Assembly: GCF_030372765.1 (NCBI RefSeq) | Contig: NZ_JAUCMW010000001.1 | Span: 592,928-656,927, forward strand | DNA length: 64,000 bases | From: Labilibaculum sp. K2S | GTDB taxonomy: Bacteria; Bacteroidota; Bacteroidia; Bacteroidales; Marinifilaceae | Direction of reading: 5' to 3' | Part shown: positions 45,969-54,925 of the stretch, piece after piece | Layout: each line of letters opens with the position of its first letter | Numbering within the stretch: the first letter of the stretch is position 1 | The notes under the pieces: model-generated | Told to the model about the DNA's origin: nothing | What the model saw: the letters and a program-made list of their open reading frames with translations, nothing else | Database searches by the model: none | Made by a program: the position numbers and the translations under genes

Positions 45969-46060
45969 CATATGGTCCCGAAAGCTTTTGGGATTACCAT
46001 GCTGGAATAATCATCTTCCCGTGTGTCAAAATCGCTTTGGCATGCACGTTTCATATTCTG
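45969..46060 (-). promoter_or_regulatory. Conserved structured intergenic element, copy 3
   Basis: Read on the minus strand, it matches copies 1 and 2 from ATATGAAACGT to GCATGGTAA. P3 is GGAA/TTCC, where copy 1 has GGGA/TCCC, a compensatory G-C to A-T change. P2 keeps five pairs. After GCATGGTAA it carries an extra short hairpin (CCCAAAAGC/GCTTTCGGG overlap) before the closing CATAT. It lies between the ammonia-lyase and fabG genes. Confidence 0.7.
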
Positions 46061-46153
46061 AATTTTGTTGCTTTTACTATATTTTGAGATCTAATTGGCA
46101 AATTTTTCATTCCCAATTTTAAATATTCTCAATTCTCACCTAAATATTTCAGT

Positions 46154-47731
46154 CTATACCGTAAGGGCCTTTTCTGACTCTGCAAAAGTAGGAAGTTTAA
46201 TTTCAAATTCCTTTATTAGTTTTTCTACAGCAGCCATTTCCTCATATTTAGGACTATCCTCGATAAATACAGGCACAATATCCCGGGCCATGGTATATAA
46301 TTTCCGAGTAAAAGGCGAGAGTTCAGATTCTATTTTTAAGTAATCAATAGCCTGGCAAACAGCAATGATTTGTATGGCCAGTACTTGTCTGGTATTGTTT
46401 AAAACCCTTTGACACAATATTGCTGAGTTAGTTCCCATGCTTACAATATCCTGATTGTCATTGTTGTTAGGAATTGAATGTACATACATTGGGTTAGAAA
46501 TTGTTTGGCATTCTGCAGTAGTCGAAGTCGCTGTAAATTGCATTGCCTGCATGCCTAAATTCAATCCCAATTTTCCTAAATTGATAAAAGGAGGCAAAAT
46601 CTTATTAATCTTATTATTGAAAAGGAAATTTAATTGTCGTTCCGACAGCATACTCATTCGGGTGGTAACCATTTTTAGTTTATCCATTTCCAGAGAGATA
46701 TAATCTCCATGAAAATTACCGCCATGCAATACATTTTCTTCACTAAGCGACACAATAGGGTTGTCGTTTGCCGAATTGAGTTCGTCCTCTAAAACACGCG
46801 CACAATTGTTTATCGTATCGAATACCGGACCTAAAATTTGCGGAACACAGCGCAAAGAATAATACTCCTGTACCTTCTTAGTAAAAATATCCTGATCCAA
46901 ATTTTGATCGGTAAAGAAATGCTCCTCCCGTTTCAAAATTCGATTGCTGTTGCCAAGAATAGATTGCATTTGTCTGGCAACTTCGCGCTGTCCTTTATGT
47001 CTTTTGGCAAAGTTGAGTTCATCTGAAAAATGATCATCAAATGATTCAACAATTTCATTCATGATACAAGATAAACTTAAGGACCAATTGAATAAATTTT
47101 TAGCTTCCTGCAAATTGTTGATCCCCATACCTGTCATTACGGAAGTGCCGTTTATAATTGCCAAACCTTCCCGTAATTTTATTTGAATGGTTTGAAGTCC
47201 TTCCTTTCTGAATACTTCCTGAGTAGGACACCATTCGCCCAGATATTTTACTTTACCTTCGCCAATGAGATTTAATGCTAAATGTGCTAATTGAACCAGA
47301 TCACCACTTGCTCCAACACCACCATGTTCAGGAATAAAAGGAAGAATGTTTTTCTTTATCATCTGACTAAGCAGTTCGATACAAGAATAATGAACGCCTG
47401 ATTTTCCTTGAAGGAAAGAATTTAGCCGGGCCAGCATTGCCGCTTTCAGTGTTGCATCATCAAGAGGATTGCCTGCTCCAACCGCATGACTTCGAATAAG
47501 ATTTAACTGCAGTTGAACCTGTTCTTCCTTTTGGATCTTATATTGAGCCATGGGGCCAAGTCCCGTATTTATTCCATAAATTATTTTGTCTTTAGAAAAA
47601 TCGAACAAAAAATTATATGATTCTTTTAGCTTCGCACATCTTTCTTCCGAAATTTCGAAATCATGATCATTATTTATGATTGAGATAAAATCATTTAGCT
47701 CTAATAATGAATTATTTAATAGTATTGGCAT
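46154..47731 (-). CDS. Histidine/tyrosine ammonia-lyase family enzyme
   Basis: This 525-aa protein has the MIO cofactor triad Ala141-Ser142-Gly143 in GGVGASGDLVQL and the catalytic Tyr52 in IIYGINTGLGP. The residues that set substrate choice in this family read Ser81-His82 (LIRSHAVGAG), as in classical histidine ammonia-lyases, rather than the His-Leu of Rhodobacter TAL. There are no histidine-utilisation genes nearby. Its place at the head of the pigment operon points to making a cinnamate-type starter from tyrosine or phenylalanine, as in flexirubin synthesis. The substrate needs an assay. Confidence 0.88.
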   Translation of the reverse strand: MPILLNNSLLELNDFISIINNDHDFEISEERCAKLKESYNFLFDFSKDKIIYGINTGLGPMAQYKIQKEEQVQLQLNLIRSHAVGAGNPLDDATLKAAMLARLNSFLQGKSGVHYSCIELLSQMIKKNILPFIPEHGGVGASGDLVQLAHLALNLIGEGKVKYLGEWCPTQEVFRKEGLQTIQIKLREGLAIINGTSVMTGMGINNLQEAKNLFNWSLSLSCIMNEIVESFDDHFSDELNFAKRHKGQREVARQMQSILGNSNRILKREEHFFTDQNLDQDIFTKKVQEYYSLRCVPQILGPVFDTINNCARVLEDELNSANDNPIVSLSEENVLHGGNFHGDYISLEMDKLKMVTTRMSMLSERQLNFLFNNKINKILPPFINLGKLGLNLGMQAMQFTATSTTAECQTISNPMYVHSIPNNNDNQDIVSMGTNSAILCQRVLNNTRQVLAIQIIAVCQAIDYLKIESELSPFTRKLYTMARDIVPVFIEDSPKYEEMAAVEKLIKEFEIKLPTFAESEKALTV

Positions 47732-48558
47732 TTGTTTGGTTGAGTTGTTTTAACAGGTTGCAAAAAAATAGAATAATAACTAAAATAGCAACGGTTTTGT
47801 TGAGTTATTGTAACCAATTGCTTATTTAAATAGAATAAATCAATTGATTGCATTATCCGTGTTTTATAACCAAATGATTATAATAACCTTACCCTAATAT
47901 ACATTTGTTTGGATGCATATTCCTACTCCAAAATTAAAGGTATTTCTTGCAATAATTATTTTTTTACTCCTTAAATAATGCATTCTTAAATAAGATTGTG
48001 CTGTTTGCTGGTAGAACTGTTTGTGACTAAAAGTGCATTATTGTCTGCTTTATGTGTTGTTTGTTTGTATTCTTCGCTAAGAAAAGTAAGCATATCGAAT
48101 TTAAACAAGTCACCTAGATGAACTAGAATTTGTAAGATTATAATTTCCTCATTCTGTATATGTCAATTTGCTAACTTTCCGGAATGTTGACCATTTGAAA
48201 TTAGAGACGGACAACTCCTTCTGCCAACCCATAACGAATACAAACCGAAACAATTCCAAACATATCTTTAAAGAACTTATCGTCCTGTACGTGCGGTCTT
48301 TACCATAATTCGGAATGTGGCAAATCAGCCGCACGACTGGTTCACACATTGATTTTTCCTGCAGATACCGCTCAATTCTCATCTTTGAGCGGATCGTAAA
48401 TATTTTTTCAGCATGAGTTAAAATATCTGTTTGTTCAATCAAGTTGCTGCTAACAGTTTATTCTCTAAAAGAATAATATTCAACAAACTATTTGGAGTTA
48501 ATAAAAAAAATTATAAACTTGCACGCACTAATTAAAAATAATAATAAAGATTGATTTA
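47732..48558. other. Divergent intergenic region between the ammonia-lyase and ROK genes
   Basis: This 827-bp stretch must hold the promoters of the minus-strand pigment operon and of the ROK regulator. TACATTTG near 47901 matches a Bacteroidota -7 element, but I see no paired -33 element. An inverted pair GTGCGG/CCGCAC brackets about 48293-48340. A 97-codon open frame at 48149-48442 (minus) shows no features of a real protein. Confidence 0.4.
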
Positions 48559-49770
48559 ATGGAACTTTTTTTAAAAGACATAAGGAATGTAAACAATGCA
48601 AACAGGCACTATGCTCAAAAGCGTAAAATAATTTCATTGTTGAATAAAGCTGAAAATCCACTCACAATTCCTGGTATTTGTAAAAAGGTAAAATTAAGTA
48701 TTCCTACCGGAACAAAGTTGATAAACGAATTAATAGAGACTCAGATCATTGTTGAGGTAGGTAAAATGGAAACCGAGAATGGCCGGCGTCCCTCAGTTTA
48801 TAAGGTGGATCCAGATTATGCATATTGCATTGGTGTTGTCATTTTACTAAAAGGGATTTCATTTTCAATTTTCAATTTAGAAATGAATGAGGTTTACAAA
48901 TTTGATAATAATGATTTTATTCTGGAAAACACTTCTAAATGTTTAGCCGATGTTATTGCTTTTATAGGAAATTCAATTAGCGATTCGAAGATCGATTTGA
49001 ATAAAATATTGGGGGTTGGTATTGGTATTACCGGCCGAATAAATTCACAAACTGGAAATTCGTACAACTATTTTAATTTTCTGGAAAGTTCGCTCACGAG
49101 TCATCTTTCTGAGCAACTTTCGGTTCCGGTATATATTGATAACGATACTCATGTATTAGGAATAGCAGAACAGTTTTTCGGAGAGGCTAAAAATGTAAAA
49201 AATGCTTTTGTTGTTAATTTGAGTCGGGGGTTGGGTTTGTCTATAATTGCCAATGGAGAAATTGTGATCGGAGAGCAGGGGTTTGCAGGCGAGTTTGGTC
49301 ATATTCAGTTTGCAGAATCAGATAAACTGTGTTTATGCGGTAAGCGGGGTTGTTTAGGTACCGAAGTTTCCGGTTATGCACTTGAGCAGAATTTTAAGGA
49401 GCAAGTACAATCAGGAGAAATATCTTTGCTTTTGAACAGTAAAGACATTTCAGAAATTCAATACGGTGATATCTTAAAAGCCGCATGGGAAGGGGATGCG
49501 CTTTCTATTTCGCTGATTCATAAGATGGGTTTCCTTATTGGGAAAGCACTCGGGAATATGGTGAATTTTTTAAATCCAGGCATAATTATAATTGGAGGAA
49601 AGTTTGTATCGGCAAAAGAAGTATTGATTGACTCGATAAAATCGGGCATGACACATACGGCCTTGTCTCTTCCTTTGCGATCATGTGAGTTAATATTTTC
49701 ATCGATTGGTACTGATGCTGCAATTAAAGGAGCAGGTGCTATTGTTTTGTGCAAACTGCAGTTAATTTAA
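48559..49770 (+). CDS. ROK-family transcriptional regulator (NagC/XylR type)
   Basis: This 403-aa protein has an N-terminal winged HTH (about 22-80, NPLTIPGICKKVKLSIPTGT). The ROK domain has VGIGITGRIN, YIDNDTHVLGIAEQFFG and the zinc cluster GHIQFAESDKLCLCGKRGCL. ROK repressors sense a sugar or sugar phosphate. It lies directly upstream of the SusC/SusD locus in the same direction and is the obvious candidate regulator of it. No SusR/HTCS-type or ECF sigma/anti-sigma pair is present. Confidence 0.9.
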   Translation: MELFLKDIRNVNNANRHYAQKRKIISLLNKAENPLTIPGICKKVKLSIPTGTKLINELIETQIIVEVGKMETENGRRPSVYKVDPDYAYCIGVVILLKGISFSIFNLEMNEVYKFDNNDFILENTSKCLADVIAFIGNSISDSKIDLNKILGVGIGITGRINSQTGNSYNYFNFLESSLTSHLSEQLSVPVYIDNDTHVLGIAEQFFGEAKNVKNAFVVNLSRGLGLSIIANGEIVIGEQGFAGEFGHIQFAESDKLCLCGKRGCLGTEVSGYALEQNFKEQVQSGEISLLLNSKDISEIQYGDILKAAWEGDALSISLIHKMGFLIGKALGNMVNFLNPGIIIIGGKFVSAKEVLIDSIKSGMTHTALSLPLRSCELIFSSIGTDAAIKGAGAIVLCKLQLI

Positions 49771-50153
49771 ATAAGTTTTAAATATAAATAATTACTAACC
49801 AAACTATTAATAACCCAAATAAAACCTCAACTATGAAAGAATAATCTGAAAAAGAAAAAAAGAAAGCCTGCCACAAGGCTTAAAGCACATGGACAGGCCG
49901 AAGTAATAGTTCTACAAAACAAATTTACTTCATTTATTGATAATAATCTATTATCTGGATTTAATTCTTCATTTCAGAAGTATTGAATCTCGTACTCAAG
50001 CAAAGCAGTTTTTATTGTATCCTACAATCTGACGTGATGTATCTGTCAGTTTTTCAAGACTCTATGATTTGTCTGGAAGTAGAAGTGCTGTGCGAATTTT
50101 AAAAATAGTTTTACGTGTAAATCTTTTGTAACAATACTATAATGCTAATCTTT
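49771..50153 (+). promoter_or_regulatory. Leader region of the SusC/SusD locus
   Basis: No gene is supported. A hairpin AAGCCT/AGGCTT lies at 49864-49881 without a T-run. The rest is AT-rich. The promoter and any ROK operator should be here, but I could not identify a convincing site. Confidence 0.35.
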
Positions 50154-50156
50154 ATG

Positions 50157-53100
50157 ATGAAAAGACGAATTAGCTCATTGGGTTGCGTTCTGGCTGTATT
50201 CTTTATTTTAGGAAGCCAGATCGTATCAGCACAAGTGAATGTTAAAGGTAACGTGTCGGATGAAAATGGAGAGCCACTGGTTGGTGCTACTGTTTTTATA
50301 AAAGGAACAGTTTCGGGCACTGTTACTGATTTAGATGGAAATTTTGCAATCGGAATTCCAGGTAATTCTGAAAAATTGGTATTCTCTTTTATCGGTTATG
50401 AAACTAAAGAAGAACTGATTGGAGCAAGAAATTTTATAAGTGTTATTCTTCAGCAGAAGAAGCAGGGACTTGATGAAATTGTTGTTGTGGGGTATGGAAC
50501 TCAGAAACGACAATACGTAACAGGAGCTGTTTCTCAGATCTCTGGAAAGGATCTTCTGAAAGCCCCGGTAGGGAATATTACGAATATGTTGGGAGGTATG
50601 GTTTCCGGTGTTGTTTCCCTGCAGCAATCGGGACAGCCGGGAGCCGATGGTGCCAGTATTATTGTTCGGGGAACCGGAGCCAAGTATATTGTTGACGGAA
50701 TTGCCCGTAGTATATCTGAAATTGATCCTAACGAAATTGCATCAATATCAGTTCTTAAAGATGCCTCTTCTGCCTCTGTGTATGGTTTGGATGCTAACTC
50801 TGTTGTTATTGTAACAACAAAAAGAGGTGTTGTTTCTCCTTCTAAAATTACATTCACAGGAGGTTTTGGTGTGAGTGATAATGCTCTAATGATGGATATG
50901 CTGGATGGTCCGGAATATGCCTATTGGTACAATAAAGCCCGTGAAATGGATGGTGATGTTCCGGTTTTTTCTTCTTTGCATGTTGAAAAGATGCAGAATG
51001 GAGACGATTCAGATGGTTGGGGAAATACTAATTGGTACAAAGAAACTTTTGGAGTTGGAAAGACTAAGAATTTTAATGTGAATGCAACAGGGGGTACAGA
51101 GAATATTAAATACTTTGTGTCACTTGGGAATTATAATCAGGAAGGTAATGTTAAAGGCTTTGATTACGACAGGATCAACTTACGTTCAAACATTGATGCT
51201 GTAATTTCCAACAACTTAAACTTGACTTTTGATATTTCCGGAAGGATTGAAGACAGGAAGCGTCCTGGTTATTCTGCTTCGCCAGGTGATTGGAATAACA
51301 TACCTCAACAAGCAATGAGGGCACTCCCTTATGTGCCTAAGGAAATGAATGGGGTACCGGTGTCAACCCGAACTGCAAGTTCGTATGTGAGTCCACTTGC
51401 CGCTTCCGATTTAACGGGTTATTACAAGGTGAAAACAAATGTGATTCAGACGAATGCAGCATTGAACTATAAAGTGCCATTTGTGAAAGGTTTAAGCCTT
51501 AAATTCATGACAGCCTATGATATTTCCTATCAGACATCAAAGGCATTTTCCACTCCTTACTATACTAATGTAGCTACGGCTCCAACTTCTGCAACTGAAG
51601 ATATAAGTTATGTAAATACTTATGATGCAAGAGGAACGAACACAAGTTTGGTTGAGGGCATGTCACATTCTACCAATTTGACAACAAATACAAGTATAAA
51701 ATATGAAAATGAATTTGGTTTGCACAATGTCTCTTTTTTGGCTCTGATGGAAACCATAAAGAAAGAGGGTAATAATTTTGGGGCATATGGCTATGGATTT
51801 GATATTTTGGAATTGGATGAATTAAATTATGCCAGTCTTGCTGATAAAACAAAAGTATCAGGCGGCAGCTATGAACAACGTCAGGCAGGTTTTTTAGGAC
51901 GTGTAACTTATGGGTATGCAAATAAATATCTCGCCGAGATGTCATTACGTTACGATGGTAGTTATGTGTTTGGCGGAATGACTAAAGGCAAACGATGGAG
52001 TCCTTTTCCTGCAGCTTCGTTAGGATGGAGAGTATCCGAAGAGGATTGGTTTAAGAATAATTTCACTAAAGTTGACAATCTGAAACTAAGAGGAAGTGTT
52101 GGATTGACAGGAACAACTGAAATTGCTCCTTATTATTATTTGAACACCTTATCATTGATCGAAGATGTAGTTGTTTTAGGAGGTTTATCCAATAATGGAT
52201 TGATAACCTCACGCCCGGCAAATATCAATCTGACCTGGGCAAAAGCACTGCAGTATGACTTCGGTTTTGATGTAGGTCTGTGGAATGGCAAACTAGGTGT
52301 TGAATTTGATGTTTTCTATAAATACATTTTTGATATGTTGAGCGTTTCTGATGCGACCTACCCAGATTCTTACGGAGGGTATGTGTATGGATATGAAAAC
52401 AATAACAAGCAGGATCATAAGGGATTCGAAATAGCCTTGACGCATCGCAATAAAATTGGTGATTTTAGATACAATATAGGAGTTAACGTAACATATACTA
52501 AACGCAGATGGTTGAAATATGGTGATTCTGCAAACACTCCTGATTGGCTGAAAATGACTGGAAAAGAAGTGGGTGCTCAGATTGGTTTTATTGCAGAAGG
52601 ATTATTTCAAAGTCAGGAAGAAATTGATAATTCTCCTCTAATTGTAGGTAAGGATGTTCGAGTGGGAGATATTAAATATAGAGACAGAAATGGTGACGGG
52701 AAAATTTCTTACGAACAGGATCGTGGATATATTGGAAAGTCTTCATATCCAAAATTTATGGGAGGATTTACATTTAATGGAAATTGGAAAGGTATTGATG
52801 TGGCGATTTTGATGCAGGGTGCAGTTGGCAGAGATGTTGCCTTAACAGGAGTTTACAGCAATGGAGTAATGGATAATACATCTATGACTAAGCCATTTTA
52901 CCATGGTGGAAACTCACCAAAATACCTTCTTGAGAATTCATGGAGAGAAGATAATACAAATGCAGAATTCCCACGTTTGGCTTTGGTAACAGCCAGTTCA
53001 AACAATGCTTTTTCATCTAGTTTTTGGTATCGTAATGGTGACTACCTGCGTCTGAAGAGCTTGCAAATTGGATATACTATGCCAAAGCAATGGGTTAGTT

Positions 53101-53261
53101 CAATAGGGATAGATAATTTAAGAATATATGCCGAAGGTAAAAATTTGTTAACCTTTAGTCATCTGGCAAAATACAATATTGATCCGGAACAACCAGGTGT
53201 TTCAAATGGCTACTATCCACAGCAAAGGATTATTTCAATGGGTGTAAACTTGACATTTTAA
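50157..53261 (+). CDS. SusC/RagA-family TonB-linked outer-membrane protein
   Basis: From the ATG at 50157 (others at 50142 and 50154) this is a 1034-aa protein with a signal peptide ending IVSAQ. A carboxypeptidase-regulatory-like domain follows (GNVSDENGEPLVGATVFIKG), then the SusC hallmark LDEIVVVGYGTQKRQYVTGA, a plug and a large barrel. With the SusD protein 20 nt downstream it would import an oligosaccharide or other polymer fragment across the outer membrane. The substrate is not readable from this sequence. Confidence 0.95.
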   Translation: MKRRISSLGCVLAVFFILGSQIVSAQVNVKGNVSDENGEPLVGATVFIKGTVSGTVTDLDGNFAIGIPGNSEKLVFSFIGYETKEELIGARNFISVILQQKKQGLDEIVVVGYGTQKRQYVTGAVSQISGKDLLKAPVGNITNMLGGMVSGVVSLQQSGQPGADGASIIVRGTGAKYIVDGIARSISEIDPNEIASISVLKDASSASVYGLDANSVVIVTTKRGVVSPSKITFTGGFGVSDNALMMDMLDGPEYAYWYNKAREMDGDVPVFSSLHVEKMQNGDDSDGWGNTNWYKETFGVGKTKNFNVNATGGTENIKYFVSLGNYNQEGNVKGFDYDRINLRSNIDAVISNNLNLTFDISGRIEDRKRPGYSASPGDWNNIPQQAMRALPYVPKEMNGVPVSTRTASSYVSPLAASDLTGYYKVKTNVIQTNAALNYKVPFVKGLSLKFMTAYDISYQTSKAFSTPYYTNVATAPTSATEDISYVNTYDARGTNTSLVEGMSHSTNLTTNTSIKYENEFGLHNVSFLALMETIKKEGNNFGAYGYGFDILELDELNYASLADKTKVSGGSYEQRQAGFLGRVTYGYANKYLAEMSLRYDGSYVFGGMTKGKRWSPFPAASLGWRVSEEDWFKNNFTKVDNLKLRGSVGLTGTTEIAPYYYLNTLSLIEDVVVLGGLSNNGLITSRPANINLTWAKALQYDFGFDVGLWNGKLGVEFDVFYKYIFDMLSVSDATYPDSYGGYVYGYENNNKQDHKGFEIALTHRNKIGDFRYNIGVNVTYTKRRWLKYGDSANTPDWLKMTGKEVGAQIGFIAEGLFQSQEEIDNSPLIVGKDVRVGDIKYRDRNGDGKISYEQDRGYIGKSSYPKFMGGFTFNGNWKGIDVAILMQGAVGRDVALTGVYSNGVMDNTSMTKPFYHGGNSPKYLLENSWREDNTNAEFPRLALVTASSNNAFSSSFWYRNGDYLRLKSLQIGYTMPKQWVSSIGIDNLRIYAEGKNLLTFSHLAKYNIDPEQPGVSNGYYPQQRIISMGVNLTF

Positions 53262-53281
53262 ATGAATAAACATTTCTTATT

Positions 53282-54913
53282 ATGAAGAATAAAATATTTA
53301 GAATAGCCATTTTACTTGCTGCCTTTAGTATGTATGGTTGCGATGAATTGCTTGATACCACACCTACTGATCGAATTTCGGATAAGGTGGTATGGGAAAA
53401 TGAAACTAATGTTACTTTGTATTCCAATGTTTTCTACGCTTATATTGATAGATATGGTAGTTTTGGAAATTCGCAGTTCAATGGCAATTTAACCGAAGGC
53501 CTGACAGAAACGTTAAAATATGGCTCCTATGTACCAGGCAGCAAGGCCGGTGATTCAAATAATTATGTATTTACGCCGGAATCCATGTCACCTACAGGTA
53601 ATTTACTTAGTACTTGGGGGGAGACTTATGAGAGAATTCGACGCATAAATGAATTTTTAGTTGGGTTGAAAGAGTACTCACAATTGACTGAAGAAAAGAA
53701 TTTATTGTTTGAAGGACAGGCAAGATTCTTCCGTGCATTTCTATACTTTCAGTTGGCCAAACGTCATGGCGGCGTAATTCTCTACACTGATATGAACCTG
53801 CAAAAAGACAAAGCCCGCTCATCGGCTGAAGAAACCTGGAATTTAATCGAAGAAGATCTTGATTTTGCCGCATCAGCTTTACCTTCAGAATGGGATGATG
53901 CTAACAAAGGCCGTCTGACAAAAGGTGCTGCTTATGCTTTTAAATCAAGAGCGATGTTGTATGCCGAACGGTGGCAATCAGCAAAAGATGCTGCAGATGC
54001 GGTTTTTGAATTAAATAAATATGCCTTAACTGGTAATTGCAGCGATTCATGGTTGGGCGGAAACACTGAGTCAATTCTTGAAACAAACTATTTAGTGACA
54101 GGTCCAAATCATAGTTTCGATAAAGATTATGCAACTTTTGGTGAAATTGAAAACCAAGGGGGAAGTGGAACACCTACTCAGGAAATGGTTGAATCATACG
54201 AAAAGAAGGATGGAACTAAGGTGGATTGGAGTGCATGGCATTTAAATGGAGGTACAACTGTGACACCCCCGTATCAAGATTTAGATCCTCGGTTTGCTGC
54301 TTCTATTATTTTCAATGGCTCGGATTGGATGGGGCAAACCATGGAGAATTGTGTGGATGGAATACATGGAAAATACATGGGGTATCGTGATGACACCTAT
54401 GCAAAGGGAAGAACAACCACCGGGTATTATCTGCGAAAATTAAGAGATGAAGATCATACTGATTTGGTAACTTATCGGAGTACTCAAACTTGGGTTGAAA
54501 TTCGTTTGGCTGAGGTCTATTTAAACAGGGCTGAAGCAAATTACCGTTTAACTAAAAGTGGAGATGCGATACTGGATTTAAATGCAGTACGCCAACGTGT
54601 TGGGTTACCAGCTAAAGTTGGTCTAGCCGGTGATGATCTTTTTGATGCTATTCGTCAGGAAAGAAAGATTGAATTGTCATACGAAGGGCATTTGTATTGG
54701 GATATGAGAAGATGGAAACTTGCACACATTGAATATAATAATTATCGTACTCATGGGATGAAAATATCGAAAGATCCTGCAGGATATTTATATGAATATG
54801 TGGATTGTGATTTACAGGATCGAAAGTTTTTGGAGAAAACTTATGTTTTACCTATCCCTTATAGTGAACTGTCAAACAATTCTGCCATTGAGCAATATGA
54901 TGAATGGAAATAA
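53282..54913 (+). CDS. SusD/RagB-family nutrient-binding lipoprotein
   Basis: This 543-aa lipoprotein (lipobox MYGC, Cys20) has the SusD landmarks CDELLDTTPTDRIS at the N-terminus and FEGQARFFRAFLYFQLAKRH in the TPR-like part. LAEVYLNRAEANYRL and IRQERKIELSYEGHLYWDMRR lie near the C-terminus. It would sit as the lid over the SusC barrel at the cell surface. The next gene starts 12 nt downstream. Confidence 0.95.
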   Translation: MKNKIFRIAILLAAFSMYGCDELLDTTPTDRISDKVVWENETNVTLYSNVFYAYIDRYGSFGNSQFNGNLTEGLTETLKYGSYVPGSKAGDSNNYVFTPESMSPTGNLLSTWGETYERIRRINEFLVGLKEYSQLTEEKNLLFEGQARFFRAFLYFQLAKRHGGVILYTDMNLQKDKARSSAEETWNLIEEDLDFAASALPSEWDDANKGRLTKGAAYAFKSRAMLYAERWQSAKDAADAVFELNKYALTGNCSDSWLGGNTESILETNYLVTGPNHSFDKDYATFGEIENQGGSGTPTQEMVESYEKKDGTKVDWSAWHLNGGTTVTPPYQDLDPRFAASIIFNGSDWMGQTMENCVDGIHGKYMGYRDDTYAKGRTTTGYYLRKLRDEDHTDLVTYRSTQTWVEIRLAEVYLNRAEANYRLTKSGDAILDLNAVRQRVGLPAKVGLAGDDLFDAIRQERKIELSYEGHLYWDMRRWKLAHIEYNNYRTHGMKISKDPAGYLYEYVDCDLQDRKFLEKTYVLPIPYSELSNNSAIEQYDEWK

Positions 54914-54925
54914 AAAAAAATGATT

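Noticed and set aside
48149..48442. A 97-codon open frame on the minus strand between the ammonia-lyase and ROK genes
   Set aside because: No recognisable motif, signal or neighbour logic. It includes an inverted repeat and may be a decayed remnant. I also considered a group II intron fragment, but no domain V was convincing.
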